This document shows positions 23,619 through 37,454 of a stretch of 64,000 nucleotides of DNA, in pieces. Every line of letters begins with the position of its first letter. Within the stretch, counting starts at the first letter, position 1. The notes beneath the pieces were generated by a model. That model was not told the DNA's origin. It saw only the letters and a list, made by a program, of their open reading frames with translations, and made no database searches. Origin of the DNA: Glycine soja (Eukaryota; Streptophyta; Magnoliopsida; Fabales; Fabaceae). The position numbers were made by a program, and so were the translations under genes. Location: the NCBI RefSeq assembly GCF_004193775.1, contig NC_041003.1:47539611-47603610 (forward strand), read 5' to 3'.

Positions 23619-26078
23619 CTACAACTTTTGGATGACAACTGAGTTGGCTATACCAGCTTGTTCTATAGACTGGTCCAAATCAGTGAGTTGTTTGGGAGGA
23701 AAACCCATTGTCTGCAGTTGGTAACTTCTTACTCCCCCGGGTCTTGATGCGTCAATGAATGCTCGAACATCTCTGATTGTATGGTGGTGATTGAAGCGAG
23801 AAACCATGCGCGTGCCATCAGCCAACCTCAGCTGGATTGATGTCACTGGCTGCGACTCATCTACAACTAAACCCATTGTTGGCATTGGTGCAGTATTTGG
23901 TGAAGCACCAGTTGTTTGAATAGGTTCATCATTGCTGGAGCTGGTGCTACCTAAAGTTCTTCCAACGCCCTGAAAAGCACGTTGGCGTGGCTTCACTGGT
24001 TCCTGCATACATATTAGCAAAAGGAAAAAGAAAAGGTAAAAACCTTAGATAGGGTGATAGATAAAGAAAAAAAAAAACCAAAGCAGACTAGAAAATAAAA
24101 AAGGGAATACAGGGTAGTCTTCATCCCGCCTTGTGAGGTTGACATGGACAGCAGTCCTCCTATCTGCTGGTTCAAGCTCTTTGGGACATTCAGACTTCTT
24201 AATGCTCTACATTAAGGTAAACAACTAATAAGCATGTAATTCTACAGAAAAAGACATTAACAGCTTTCACAAGTTGCAAGTGGTGAAAGCAGTAACTTTA
24301 GAGTACTTGAAAGAGCTTGTTTAAAGTTATTTTTATGACCTGAGCACTTGCATAAATATTTGAAAGAGCTTATAAAAATAGCTTGACATGTTCATGAACT
24401 TTTTTTAAAAAAACTTGAAAGCTTATTTCAATAGGTTATTCAATATAGCTTTTAATAATAACTTACAACTTATAAGAAAACAAGTTAGCCCTATTTCCTC
24501 TTTCATTCAATAAGGCTTATAACATATACATAAGTGCTTATTTGATAAGCACTTAAACCCTATCTGGATAAACTTTTCAATAGACTTTCATAGGAGAAAA
24601 TAAAAAAGGTAAAATAAATTAAGCTTCTCTAATAAGTTAAGATTAGCTCATGCACAACAGGACAACTCAAAATCAATTTTTCAAGAAGTTAAACGAGAGA
24701 ACTTCAATAAATAAACTTATGTACACGTACAAGGTAATAAACTGCAGTCACGGTTTCATTAAAATCTCCTGATATTGTGGAAATCACAACAAATGCGGCT
24801 GCAATTGTGGCCGCAGACACTTAAAAAACCTTGATGTTGCGGCCAAAATCCATATCACCAACTTCTTTAAAAACTTACATATAAGCAAAGTTTAAATTCT
24901 AATTTTTCCTTCTCCTTCAATCTGCATATAGAAAAAATTTATAAACATATCCTTATTCAATAAACACTTAATTAAACTATTTACCAAAATGCACATGCAC
25001 CCTCAGAAGATAAACATTAACTTATACCATAAGATATGGATATAAAAGCCTACAAACAAGAGCTTTTGGAAGCAAAAGTCATGGCAAACTACCTCCAGAA
25101 ACGGTGCGTTCTGCGGATCATCCAACCTCCGTAGAGGACCATCATTGACAGAGAATCCATTCCTCCAGAAAATGACAGTGTGAGTAACCTCCTCTACACG
25201 CTGAGGAGCAGATGGCACAGTCTCTCCGGAGAGCAACCTCGCCGTGCCACTAAAACTTCTCGACCTCGAAGAGCTTCGAGGATTCTCCGGGGGCGCATCA
25301 ACAGCAACCTGCCTTGCTTGATCGAAAATATCATCCAAATTGTTGTTGTTGTTTCCTCTGGTAGGATCTCGAACAAGCATCCCACTGCAAGCAATATCAA
25401 ACATAGAGACACACATTACAACAAAAAAAGCCACATTGGATCTTATTATCTCACAATTGTATTCTTAGAGTGTGGGTTTGGAGTAACTCGACGGGATTAT
25501 ATTCTATTTTGGTCGATGTGAAATCTCCAGCATACCTCATTTACCGCAACTAAGGTGGGCCCTAGGTGACCGAAATTAAAGCGACTTCCCAACAATTAAT
25601 ATAATCAATTAGTACATGGATACCTCTTTTCGCCGCCGGTGTAGTACTCGTCGGGTTCGAAATCAGGATCGGAACCGGAATCATCGTCGTCGCGGGAGGG
25701 GCGTTTGAGATCGCCGAGGGTGCGAATTTTGCCTTGGCGACTGGTGGAGGGTTTCTTGCCGAGAGACCTACGGGATCGGAGCTCGTAGGGGGTGCGGGTG
25801 GGCGAAGGAGACGGAGACGGCGAGCGAGAAGGGTTGAAGTCCGGAGAGTGAGAATCTGAGGGAGGGGAAACGGCGTTGGGGTTGGGAATGGCAAGGTCGT
25901 CGTTGAGAGGGATGAGGGGGTTGTTGGCGTTGTCGAGGAAAGTCGAAACGGCAGCGTCTAGGTCGAAATTGTGGCTCTCCAAAAAGAAAAGAGCTTCTTC
26001 CTTGGAAGAGGAAGTGATTTCGCAGAAGGAGTTCACCAAAGCGGCGTTACCATCGGGATTTTCTTTCTCTCCTTCCAT
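23619..26078 (-). CDS. PUX5: PUX5-like UBA-SEP-UBX cofactor of CDC48 (p47 family)
   Basis: Adaptor that links ubiquitinated cargo or membranes to the AAA ATPase CDC48/p97. Minus-strand exons are 26078-25624, 25384-25093, 24206-24111 and 24002-23619; phases close at 408 residues, close to Arabidopsis PUX5 (about 421 from memory). PUX3 and PUX4 are shorter and lack the UBA part. Domains: an N-terminal UBA-like fold (about 8-50, with [20 protein letters not shown]), a Ser/Pro- and Arg-rich linker with a repeated SPSP run, a SEP domain (about 215-280, with [14 protein letters not shown]) and a C-terminal UBX domain (about 335-408). The UBX loop reads GFPPKQL, the FPP form of the CDC48-contact motif. 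The protein ends VVIQKL, as in p47-type proteins. A short TA run 35-50 bp upstream of the start lies in the leader or core promoter. Confidence 0.93.
24330..24610. repeat. AGCTTATAA-rich dispersed repeat in PUX5 intron
   Basis: An intronic stretch built of phrases such as GAGCTTATAAAAATAGCTTG, GCTTATTTGATAAGCACTTA and ATAAACTTTTCAATAGA. Similar wording recurs in the first FAM91 intron (35800-36040). This looks like a degraded dispersed element, but termini are not clear. Confidence 0.45.
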
Positions 26079-27762
26079 TTCTGTTTCTCACACATTCTGT
26101 GTGCCCCACGTTGATATATATATATATATACACGCTACCTCACTTGCCACGCAATCATAGTACATACGACACCGTTTTCTGGACTTTTTAGTTTTCGCTT
26201 TATTTCTTCCACTCCCATAGCGGGTACCTTGCGTGGACTGTTGGGAACCCGAATCATCTCTGTATCAATCTTCGTTAACGCAGCTTCTTCTTTTTTTTAA
26301 AAAATAAAAATTATCTTACCCTGTAAATGTAAATATTCATATCTTAAGTTAGAGTATTTTTAGGAATGATTTATGATGGATAACATTTTAAGAGTTATTC
26401 TTAAACGATCATCTCAAGTCATTCTTATCTTATCTTTGTGTATGTATTTTATTATTTTATCCATTTTTCTTTTTTAAGTTTTAATCTGTTATTTTTAAAT
26501 TAGATTTCAATATCTTTTTGAATAAAATAGCTATAATTAAAATAATATCGTTTCACATGATTTTTTTATCTTAAATCTAAAACATAATTTATATATTTAA
26601 AATATTATTTATTATAAATTTTACTTTATATAAAATAAATATTTTTTAGGGCTAGTCTCCCCACCATGTGATTAATTAAGGGTCAAATTCGTGTTGAGAG
26701 GATGTTTTTATATTTAATGTTCGACAATATTAAGAATAGATTTGTTTTCAAAAAAGTATTCATCAAAATTAAAAGAATAAAATTACGTTTCTCACAATTT
26801 TTGTTCTCATTCATTAAAGTAATTATTTTGAAAATCTATCTGACTTTTTTTAAGAGAATAAAACTATCTGGCTTTTGACATGTGTTTTTCGGTAATGTTC
26901 GTGATCATATAATTTGACTTTTTTTTTAATTATATGGCCTGAAACTTATCCGAGATGTCTCTTGGATTATTATTTAAATTAAAGGAAAACCTCACCTTTT
27001 TACATTATAACTTTTTAAATCTTTTTATTAATTATAACTTTTTTATTTTAGAAAAATAAATCTTAAAACTAAAATTAACAAATAATTTCTGATATTATAA
27101 AATATAAGATATTTTCATGTAGAATGATAATGACTTAAATATTTTTTTCTCTCTATAATTCAATTTGTTTTTTCATTCTGCAAAAAAGATTTCGTTTTAG
27201 TCATTTCAAAATATATTATTTTATTTTTCGTTTTTTAAGTGTTTTAGATAATATTTTTTATTATTTAAATTTTTTTATCTAAAATATTTTAAGAACAAAA
27301 AATAAAACAAACATATTTATATGGAGTAACATAAAAAAATAAAAATTATAAGAACGAAAAACAAAAAAAATGGTTAAATTGTTATAATAAAAAAAAAATT
27401 TAAGTCTATTATAATTGAAGGAAAGAATTTGCATCTAAAGTAGGTTAATCATCCAACATGTCTGATACCAATACACAACTTATACTTGTTAATTACATGT
27501 GGTGCTTTACGATCATACCATGGCATTCCTTAATTTGGTTACAAAAGCATAAGGCAATAGATATTACACACGGACAATAAACAAGGAAGCCATTTTAGGG
27601 TATTCATCACTTCATATCAACATGACGGATCGGACGATGTAAATCAAATTAATTAAATTAATTTAGATTTTTTTAATTTGGATTTAATTTGAATCATATC
27701 AATTAGAATCGGTGATAATTAGTTTAGATATTGGATTGAGAATTTTTAAATCTGAATCAAAT

Positions 27763-27797
<35 letters not shown>

Positions 27798-28440
27798 TTT
27801 TAAATGTTGAAGTTACTAAATATTTTTATGTCATTTTGTATATTTTTTTTAAGTTTTATGTTCATCATATACACCAAGAGAAACTCACTTTGTATTCCTT
27901 TCTCACATGTTCCTGAAAGGATGTGGCACATACTTACTTATCTAGCCTTCTCTGGTTGTTGTTTGGCATCCTCAGGATGGTCACTAACGTTGTTGAGCCT
28001 CTTTCGGACTCGCACCTAGTTGACATTCACAATACAATTTTGACCTCCAGACTTTTTCATAGTGGATTTGTTAATTTGATGTATATTCACAATTATTTAT
28101 TAATTTTTGGATAAAATTTTTAAATTTTTTATCGGATATCTGATGATCCGAACTAAACCAATCTATTTAACATCAATTTGTTTGGTTCGAATTAGATAAA
28201 AAAATCTGAAATCCAAACTCAATCGAACTAATTAAAATCAATCAATTTAGATTTTATTTTTTTCTAAACCCAAACCCAAACCTACCTGATCCATGAACAC
28301 TCCCAGGAGCCATTGAAATAAAAGAAAATTTGTTCACATCATGTAAGATGAAAAAAAAAAAAAGTTTCCAATGACTATGTTTTGTTGAAATTTAAGGCAA
28401 AGGTGACTTTATGTCCTTCTTAATACATGCGACATGAAAA
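26079..28440. other. AT-rich intergenic DNA with a degenerate GGATC/GGTTC repeat
   Basis: No gene seen. Between about 27620 and 28310, TCGGAC/GGATTTAATTTG phrases at the left and reverse-complement-like CCGAACTAAACC/CCCAAACCCAAACC phrases at the right flank a TA microsatellite (27767-27793) and about 200 bp of unique sequence. This resembles an old element with sub-terminal repeats; I cannot class it. Confidence 0.4.
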
Positions 28441-28530
28441 GAGGAGGGATAAGTTATTGGTTCAAATCTCTCCTATTAATAAAAATTAACAAATTAACAA
28501 TTAACGCTTGATTGATAAAAAAAAATTACA
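28441..28530 (+). mobile_element. tRNA-derived SINE-like copy 1 (5' truncated)
   Basis: Contains a B-box-like GGTTCAAATC (28459-28468), then the family body CTATTAATAAAAATTAACAA, a TTGATAAAA stretch and a final A-run. The A-box part is poorly preserved. Confidence 0.55.
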
Positions 28531-28552
28531 TGAAGCAAAAGAAAAAAATCCT

Positions 28553-28556
<4 letters not shown>

Positions 28557-28598
<42 letters not shown>
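28557..28598. repeat. (AT)n microsatellite, about 42 bp
   Basis: Perfect AT run immediately after SINE-like copy 1, downstream of the FAM91 gene; SINE A-rich tails often seed such runs. Confidence 0.9.
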
Positions 28599-28601
<3 letters not shown>

Positions 28602-28860
28602 TTTAAGGATTGTTTCGTATTTTCCCCTTTTCACAGCTTTAGATAATGTTGAATTTCTTGATCTAGCAAAATCTGAAATAGAAACAACATCCATTGTTTC
28701 AGTAGTAATGCTTACAAAATACATAGAAGTGACACTGAACAGGTAAAACACACAAACACCAATCAAAAAGAAATGAACCTTTACCTTCAACCTAAGCTCA
28801 AGTGAGACAGTGCAATTGCATCTGAAGTGGAGTAACCTATAAGCATTAATGACTTCATGA

Positions 28861-31800
28861 CTATTTGAATGGTGCATATGTTGAGGCAGCAGCTGCATCT
28901 ATTATTAAGGATATAGGTTGCCGAGCTTGGAGACAAGTGCCTATATCAAATGGAAGCAACCTAGAACCATCAAAAATAAGATTAACACCAGGAAGGATTG
29001 CTTCTTTACTATCATTTTCTTCTGGTTCAGTTTTTATCGTATTGGCTTCATGGGATTCTTTAATTGGTTCTGTAGCAGCTTCATGAGCAGGAGTTAATGT
29101 GTATGATCTGCAATGCACCATTCAATAGTAGACACTTCCTGAGACTTGTGGATGATTAGAAAATCACGATTATGAGTCATACAGAAAAAAAAAAAATCTT
29201 TTTGATTATTGTTTGCCAAGATATTGCTAGTATAACTTTATCCAACAAAAAACATTAAACAAATTTAAGCATTGAATTAATAGAAATTTAGCAACAAACC
29301 TAAGAAAACTGCCATCACATCTCAAAACTTCATTTTGGCAATGTTGTCGATTAGCAAGTTTTAGCCTTTGGCGCACACTTAATACGTCTGAAAAGGGAGA
29401 AAGATCCATAAGTGAATTCCATCTTCCACTGGCAGGGTCCATAGGCTGTCCAAAAGCTTGATCTTTTTGGTAAAGATGCTTTGTAATGGGACCTGTTGAT
29501 TGGTAGCCATCACAAATATCATGCAATTTTTTCCTTAAGTTTTGCATTGCATCATAGTGTTCACCAAATGAACCACATTGAAGCAACTCCGATGAAACTA
29601 TCCTTCTACATATACTATTGCACAACGTTGGACTAAATAGTGGCATTCCAAATTCCACACTCAATGGCACCCATTCATATTTCTCTTCTGAAGAAAACTG
29701 GTCTGATTTTGTTCCTCCATTAAACAATTTCAATAGTCTAATATAACCAACAGTCCACAATTTCATTTTGTTAGCCAAATTGGCCAATAAAGAATTCAAC
29801 TTAGAATCTTCCTCTTCATTTAGTCCTAACTCTTTTCCTACAGAGGGAATTGATCCATCAGCATTCTTCAAGGGCAAAGGGATATCCAAAGTAATCAATT
29901 TTCCATATTCATTAAGATCACACCTACTAAGAGGCAGCACCAACACAGCTGAATGTTTAAGAAGTGAGTTTAAGTAATGCAAGAGGATACTGCCCTTCAC
30001 CAACTTTCCTTCAAGCTTCCTTCCTAACCCTCCTGTTGTGGAAGCATCCCAAGACCATATAAGAGCTTTCTCACAACCAGCCAATGGTGCAGGAAGCAAG
30101 CGCAGACACTGTCCTTTCATCAGAACAACTGATATAGGGCCACTACCTGCAGTTGAGTATAAAACCAATTTCATCCAAGGACTCATAGAAGAATATGTGG
30201 GAGGACCAAAATGAACTGGACCTGTTGGTCTAGGAAGAATTGATGAATGAGAAAGAGGCACTATGGACACAACTATACCATAATCACGAAGAAACAAACG
30301 ATCAAGAGTTGCCGGTGCAAGAGAAGCCAAGCTTTCAGAGCGAAGAAGGTCTACACGATATTTTTTTGTCCTTTTTAGCATTTCTGTCTTAACATCTGCA
30401 CTTTCAAATACTTCTAATTTCTCATTACTATCAAATTTTGTGTTTGACTTGTCAGCTTCGTGAATGTGATCACTGCCATCTTCCAAAGTAATGGAACGAG
30501 TTTCATCATCTATTCCACTAGAAACACGTTCGGTGTAAATAGAAGCCTCCACGAGCTTCTCTGAATCATAATTTATTAAATCCTCGTTATTTATCACAGC
30601 TTCTAAAATACTACAATCTCCTGATTTATCAACCCAAGAACTTTCAGCTATCTCAGAACTTGGCCCATCATTACTTGAGGTAATCATACTCAGTTTATCA
30701 GAACTTCCCTCTTCTTTTATGTTGGTAACTATTCCACCAGATTGTAGACACTCTAAGACACAACGTAGACTAAATAAGTGGTTAGCAAATTCCTGTAATT
30801 CTCCCTCATATGTTGCACCCTCCAAGGTACTAAGATCCTTGCATAGATCAGCAATGCTGCCGTAACCCAACTTCCCTGCTTCATAGAGTGTAACAGCATG
30901 AGATTTCAGGCCTGCAAAGTTTGGCAAGTATGATTTAGTCAAACGCACAAACCAATTTTGAGACATACAACAAGTCATAATACAACAACAAAGCCTTATC
31001 CTATTAGGTGAATTCGACTACATGGATCATATGACGCCATTTGGCATGTTGAAAAACCAGAATTTAAAAAATATTAAGTAACAACTAACAAGTCATAATG
31101 AGTAGCCAAAATTTTATTTTCTTCTTGAGTATTAGTAGAGAAATTTATCCAAATTTCCTTTAAGAATAATATAAATATGAGAAAAAAAACTACAGTGAAT
31201 AATTTAAGCTTCAAGAGGCTAGGAGTGAAGGGTATAAACCTGGTGAAACAGATCCCATCATAAGATAGGATGTAATATTAGCATCAACTATGAAAGCAAC
31301 ACGAGTGTAGGAAGAACGAGGTCCATGGTTCCCTGAAGCTGAAGCATCCCCTTGTTGAATAGAGTCATTATCAAAAAGGGTATTCTCATAATTTTGAATA
31401 GCAACAAAAGCATCTTCATCACTAGTTGAACTTGCCACAGGTGATGCTAGTATAGTTGAATCTCCAATAATAGATTCTGGATCAACTACTTTTGTTGCCC
31501 ATCCCAATCGACACACAAAAGCAGCAGCAGCTTGCAACTGTGACAAGTCAGCTTGTAGGGTTGTTGCCAAGTCTCTAACTGTTACATTTTCATTTGAAAC
31601 TACAAAAACTGCATACAACAACCTGAAAGAAATAGCTCTAGCATTAGGGTCAAACTATATGGAAATATAAGCTATTTGAACAAGAATCTGGAAACACACA
31701 AACTGAAATAACTACTTTACTCTTCAATAGGATCTTCATAAGACTGCTCCCTGTTGGAAACAAAACCTTCAAGCCGGGAAACTGAGCCACCATAAACATA

Positions 31801-34800
31801 AATATTATTGAAATCACATTTATAAGAGACAACTTTTGAAAATGATGTATTGCATATATGAATTCGTATTGGGCTTCTGTGGCCTAATTCAATCTCTATG
31901 GTTTTTTTTTTTTGCTTCATACACTAAATTTGATTGATTTTTACATATTTTTGTACGAGCTCATGCTAGCAACTTTTTGCTACAAGTCTTTATTCAAGTT
32001 GAAATATTTGATGCTAAGGATCAAACTTGACCTAATAGGGTTATTTTAAAATAAAACTTGATCAAACTTTCAAATAAAACATTACATAAACTCATACAAC
32101 AAACCTTTAAACCGATCTTGAGGATAAATTGGAACATCAAAATAGACCAGTCCCCGTTTGCAAAGACCCCTTACAATGTCAGGATCAAACATGACAAATG
32201 AATTTGCTTCTTCCATGCAAACTTTGTCTATTGTGGCCATTTCCTCCTTTGACAATTTCTATAAAGTAAAAGAAAAGGTGAGAATAAATCGACAAAAAGT
32301 TATGAGGAATATTAGGATTTCCATTGGTCCCATTATGGTCTTACAATTCTTTTATTTTATTGGATAAAGTTTCATACTAATCCCACCAAATAACCTGGGC
32401 TCAGTCTGTATTAGTATAATATGAGATTTCGCATTGAAGAGTGTATAAATGGTGTCTTATTAGAATTTTCCAGAAGCTATTTTTCATTGCCAATGAATAG
32501 CATAATAAGTGAACCTCCTCTATTTTATAAGGGTGAAGGACATACCCCACCTTAAATTCTTCCAAGGTAAGGTTCACAAGACAAACTTCCCACCACGGTT
32601 CAATTGGAAAATCCACAGGTTGAGTAGGCAAAAGTTCTTTTGCTATTGACTTGTTCAGTTTCCACATTATTTTCTGTATATTCCAAAAGAGCAATTGACC
32701 GGTGAGACAAGAATCATAAAAATTTGCAAGCCTTCCTTTGATAATAATGCCATAACCAAAACTAGCTGAGACTATAATGCAAATTCAAATTCAAAATGTA
32801 TAAAGATAAAACAGAAAGATAATTCAAATTGATATAATGGTTCACCATGCTTGTTGCATGATTGGAAGAAACCACCTTTCTCCAAATTCTACTTATCTTT
32901 ATGCAACTTCTCTAATTATACTGGTTTTATATTCTACAAAAGGTTTAAAAAAACACAAATGTGCATACAATAAAATACATGCAATCCAAAGTATTGAAGA
33001 TTTATTTTATGTGTAAATGTAGGAAAGTCTTTACAGTACCTTTGATCTGCACTTGTTCATTATATCAATAAATTCATTTCTCCCAATTCCTGTAAGTCTT
33101 AAAGCATCTGCAGCACTAAAATTTGGGATGCGGTCATAAGGTTGCTCTGCAAATAATTAAAACAAGCAGTAAATTCTTAAAAGCTAGCTTACACCAAGCA
33201 TACATTTGCTACTCTACATATTTATCTACCTCCAATGTTAAAACTATAAAAAAAAAAGTAATAAGTATAATATGAGATTCCTATACATCATGATATAATT
33301 ATAACAATAAAAAAAAATATCAAATCAAAGAAGCTTTAATCTCTTTCTCTACTCTCTTTTAAAGAATGCGACATTAAATGAAGAATCGGTAAAAAAAACA
33401 AAAAAAAATTGGTCAAAAATCAGTCAAAACCAACAAAAACTCAGTTCATAACAGATAAATGAGAAATACTTAATTAAAAGTCCTTTTATTTTTTTCCCTT
33501 AAAAACAATGAAAAATGAACCTAAGGTTCATTGTTATTGCTAATGAACATTGTTGTATATAGTTGAAACTTAGACCTAATTATTATGATATATTTAATTT
33601 GAATTTTAGTGTGTACTTTAAATGCTATGAACCTATAAAATGTTTAGTTTTTAGTTTTTAGTGTTGTAAAGTAATGATATGATGTTTTATGTTTCTCTAA
33701 TATTACTTCCTGCCCCTCCAATTATTTCATTTATGTATTATTTAATTATGATTTTATTAATATTAATTCAATCACAGTTCAACCACAATTAGACTATTTA
33801 AATTTGAACTAGTATCTTGATTGATTCAAAGACTAGTTGAGTTATAAAAACATTACTCTTCACATTTAAATTTTAAATCCAAACTTTAGTTACGCATATC
33901 TTATTTTTTTCTTTTAATTTATTTTTTAAATTTTACTTGAATTTAAAAAAAAATGTTGAATACATGAGATATTTTCTAATGTAAATTAACTAAAACTTAG
34001 TGCAAAAGCAAATGCCACAATATTATATACTCGTAATTGGTGGGCACAACATGTTTTTTCTCTGTAAAGTAATATTCACAAAAAGAAAATACCTCAATTC
34101 CATGTTATGTACAACAAGAGTTATATATATATATATAGGATGTAGAACAAGAGTTAAGCATAATATTCATAGAATCAACTTAGTTGCAACTGCAAGCAAA
34201 TAATGAAGTTACCATTTTTCATTACTTCAAAAATCATATCGCAATAATATCTGAAAGATGACACTCTCATTACACGGCATACATAGTCCGCCAGATGATA
34301 GGGAAATAGCTGCAAGTAAGAACATGCGCATTAAATGCCAGATGTCCTAAAACAATAAACAAAACGTGAGAGTGCTACCTAACATCCAGAAAATGCTAGT
34401 TATATCTAGAGTTCTTAAATACCAAGTATGAAGATAAACAATTATCTTTCATAAAATCAAAAGGTAATATGATTAAACTATTTATGACAACCTTATCCTA
34501 AAACTAAAGACATTAAATTAAGAGTTTTTTATTTTATTTTTAAATTATAACATCACAATTCAGTTTCGAAACACAATAAGCTTAAATTTATTTCACAATT
34601 TTTTTATAGGTTTATGATCCCCTCACTTGGATAAGAAAATATGCATTTGAAGTTTTGTAATAGCGCATTTGATATACAATTTCATATTTAAGTAGGAGAA
34701 ACTAAGCAGAGTAACAAACGTTCTGTACAACACATACAGCTAGATTCTTCTGCAAGTAGCGCATCATGTCTTCATAATATTCATTTTCTTTACAAACTTT

Positions 34801-36288
34801 GCGAGCAAAACAACTACTCCATTGAAGTCTCTTCCTTATGCAGTATTTAATTATCCTGCATAAAATTTACATGGTCTAAAAATAGAAAAAGGCAATATTA
34901 TAATTATGTATTTAATGGGAAAAAAACATTCAAGAAAAGAACACATAAGCCATGAAATGAATGGAGAGTATCACCTTATGACTTATGAGAACCTAATTTA
35001 AAAGTAGAAAAAAAAAACTCATAAATGAGAATTAGCTCTCATTCTTGGGGATAAATATTGAGTTTTTAGTTAAAGGTACTGCAGGACTACAGCCTTTAAA
35101 ATTAAAAGCTTTCATCATTTCTAAACAATTTTATTCCACTTCTGCAGTTACAAGATACGTTTCTTGCAACCAAAAATAAAAAGATCCTTTTTGAAAATGG
35201 ATCACACACATGAAAATGAAGATATAAGGAAGATTAGATGGTTAAGAGAAAAAGAAAAAGAGACAAGATCACAGGTTTAATTTCCTGTTAACATAACTAA
35301 TATTCTAGCAAATTAATATTTATTGATAAAAAAACATAAAAATCTTCATGAGTGTCTCTGGTACCACAATTTCATTGATGCAACTTGAGAAGTTGTGTGT
35401 AATCTCACATTTTCACACATACACAAACCTAGGAGATGAAAGGAAGCTTGATAATAAGTAGCAGTCTAGTACGGTTTGATTTTGTTTATATTACAAAAAG
35501 CAAAATTATAATAAAACTTCTTTGAAGAAGTTGTATTATAATGAGAGTTACTAAAAAGTGCACAAAAGCTCACCAAGCTCTTCAAAACGTCAATAATAAA
35601 TAAACAACCCAAAAAAGGGCATGAGAAGATCAAACACAATAGAGATGCCAAGTGTGCAATTGCAATGCTATCTCAAAGTTACGTGGGCTCTAAGATCCAC
35701 CCCCTAATCCCTAATAGTTTTGAATTTTCTAATGACTAGAAGAAATGCAATGTTAAATAGTAACTTTAAATTAAAAATTTGAGTATATTTAGCTAAATAG
35801 TTTAAATGATAAATGCAATGTTAAGTGAGTGCTATTCAATAAACTATTGGGACATGAGAGCTTATGTCATAATTTTGACCTGAAACTTATTGAACTAAGC
35901 CAAAAATAACTCACCTTCATGAGCTTCGCAAGAAAACGTATTGAAATAAACTTTTTTTTGTTGTAAAAGTCATACGCTATTAAACTATTTTAACAAGTCT
36001 AAATAAAACTCCATAAAAGCTCTTCCATGCATCTCCTTAATCATTATATTAACAACGATAACTAACAGGGTAACTATTAACTACTTAGCACTAATTATAA
36101 GATTAAATAACGAATCATGATAATATAAAAGTACACTAGTTAATGGAAGCTATTTTAAACCTTTTGTGCCATTCTTCCTTTGATGGAACAATTGGATGAA
36201 GTCGCCTAGGAAGATTCTCCCATGCACATTCTTCCTTAACCGCTTTTTCCAACAAATGTTCCTCGGCAGTTACCGGAGCTCGTTGCAT
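28861..36288 (-). CDS. FAM91-family protein (FAM91A1-like)
   Basis: Plant member of the FAM91 family (Arabidopsis At1g35220 in memory, about 1,000 residues). In animals FAM91A1 works with TBC1D23 in tethering endosome-derived vesicles at the trans-Golgi; the same role in plants is inference. Minus-strand exons: 36288-36161, 34855-34738, 34309-34213, 33146-33040, 32673-32551, 32258-32105, 31781-31721, 31622-31240, 30911-29300 and 29107-28861. All phases close, giving 1,009 residues. The N-terminal domain (about 1-300) starts [20 protein letters not shown] and includes [20 protein letters not shown], a winged-helix-like segment. The C-terminal domain (from about 400) lies mostly in the 1.6-kb exon and holds an acidic/Ser-rich insert before the [20 protein letters not shown] segment. 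No signal peptide or membrane span. A leader intron separates the start from a 5' exon near 36611. Confidence 0.93.
35221..35338 (+). mobile_element. tRNA-derived SINE-like copy 2, in FAM91 intron 1
   Basis: Begins GATATAAGG with an A-box-like GATGGTTAAG (35238-35247). A decayed B box GGTTTAATTT starts near 35274. The body CAAATTAATATTTATTGAT and an A-run complete the copy. It lies antisense to the host gene. Confidence 0.6.
35800..36040. repeat. AGCTTAT-type dispersed repeat in FAM91 intron 1
   Basis: Shares phrase order with the PUX5 intron repeat: GAGCTTATGTCAT, AAACTTATTGAACTAAGC, GTATTGAAATAAACTTTTTT and CTCCATAAAAGCTCTTCCAT. Boundaries uncertain. Confidence 0.4.
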
Positions 36289-36610
36289 TTTTCACTACCC
36301 GTTAAACACCACCATTTCTGAAAGATAAAAAAAAAACAAGGAAAAAGTGTTAAAGCATTCATAATTCATCAACATTGTAAGCTTGCATTCCAAGACATAT
36401 TCGTTGATAGCTTTACATCCGCAAAATTGAAACCAATTGCATGATAAAACAATAACAGACAACGAAGAATTGAATTAAATTGAATGATTGTAACATCAAA
36501 TTATGGAGATCTGAACGAGATGTAAAATGATCATGTAACATTGAGAAGCGATATAGTGATATGTATAATGGAAGATAAAATGAGGGAATGCAGATGAAAG
36601 GTAAAAGACC

Positions 36611-36725
36611 TGATGTATGGTGAAGGTGTTGGATTTGGCTTCATGGTTTAAGAATTGGAATCTGCACAACTTTTCTTTTTCTTCAAGAGAGCGATCTTAG
36701 GAGCTAGATTCGTAAAAGCTCCTAA
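36611..36725 (-). other. Likely 5' untranslated exon of FAM91 gene
   Basis: On the minus strand a donor (CATCAG|gtctttt) ends this exon near 36611. A matching acceptor (TATCTTTCAG) lies near 36318, 30 bases before the start codon. The upstream edge is a guess. Confidence 0.5.
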
Positions 36726-37001
36726 TTGCAAAACATTTAGGTGTCATGGTAATAAAAACTAAATGCTTATAAAAAATATATTAAAATATCCAGAAAGTAG
36801 ACCATCAACATATTTCTGTACCATAATTTATTAACTTGTACATGTAAAAATTCTCTGTCATTTCCGCACATAAAAAGTAAGCTCTAAAATATAGTTATCA
36901 CGAGAATCAATAAAGTTATCTTAAGAGTAATTTTAAATTAAATTGCACTTTTTAATATTTTATATCTATTAAATTTTATTATATAATGATTAAATGTTTT
37001 A

Positions 37002-37454
37002 GGTTAAATTGTAATTTTTATCACCTATAATTTCTAATCTACAATTTTGATCCTTTGGTTTTTTTCCTACGATTTTGATCCTTTATTTTTAAAAATTCAC
37101 AATTTTAATTTATTCTCAATTTTGCATATGTTTTTTTTTGTCTAATTAAAGCTTAGACTTAATGTATCATAAATAAATAATTTAATTAGTTAAAATATAA
37201 AAATAAAAGAAAAAATATATACAAAAGATTAAACCAAAATTATGAATTTTTAAAAATTGGTAGGCCAATATCATGAAAAAAAAGAGGACTAAAATTGTAA
37301 ATAATATAAAATATAAATATAAAATGTATCCAAAATTGAAAATTGAATCAAAATTATAAATTTTTAAAGATTAGTAAACCAAACTCAGAGAAAAATAATA
37401 AAAAGACTAAAATTAGGAATTAAGAATTATAGAGATCAAAATTATAATTTAATC
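37002..37454. mobile_element. Long-TIR AT-rich MITE, copy 2
   Basis: The left end GGTTAAATTGTAATTTTTAT matches the reverse complement of the right end (GATTAAATTATAATTTTGAT), continuing into CTATAATT on both sides. The flanking nonamers AATGTTTTA (left) and AATATTTTA (right) differ at one base and could be a 9-bp target duplication, which would suggest a Mutator-type origin. Composition is so AT-rich that the flank match alone is weak. Confidence 0.55.

Noticed and set aside
25180..26160. Plus-strand open frames opposite the PUX5 gene
   Set aside because: They are shadows of GC-richer coding exons on the other strand and match nothing.
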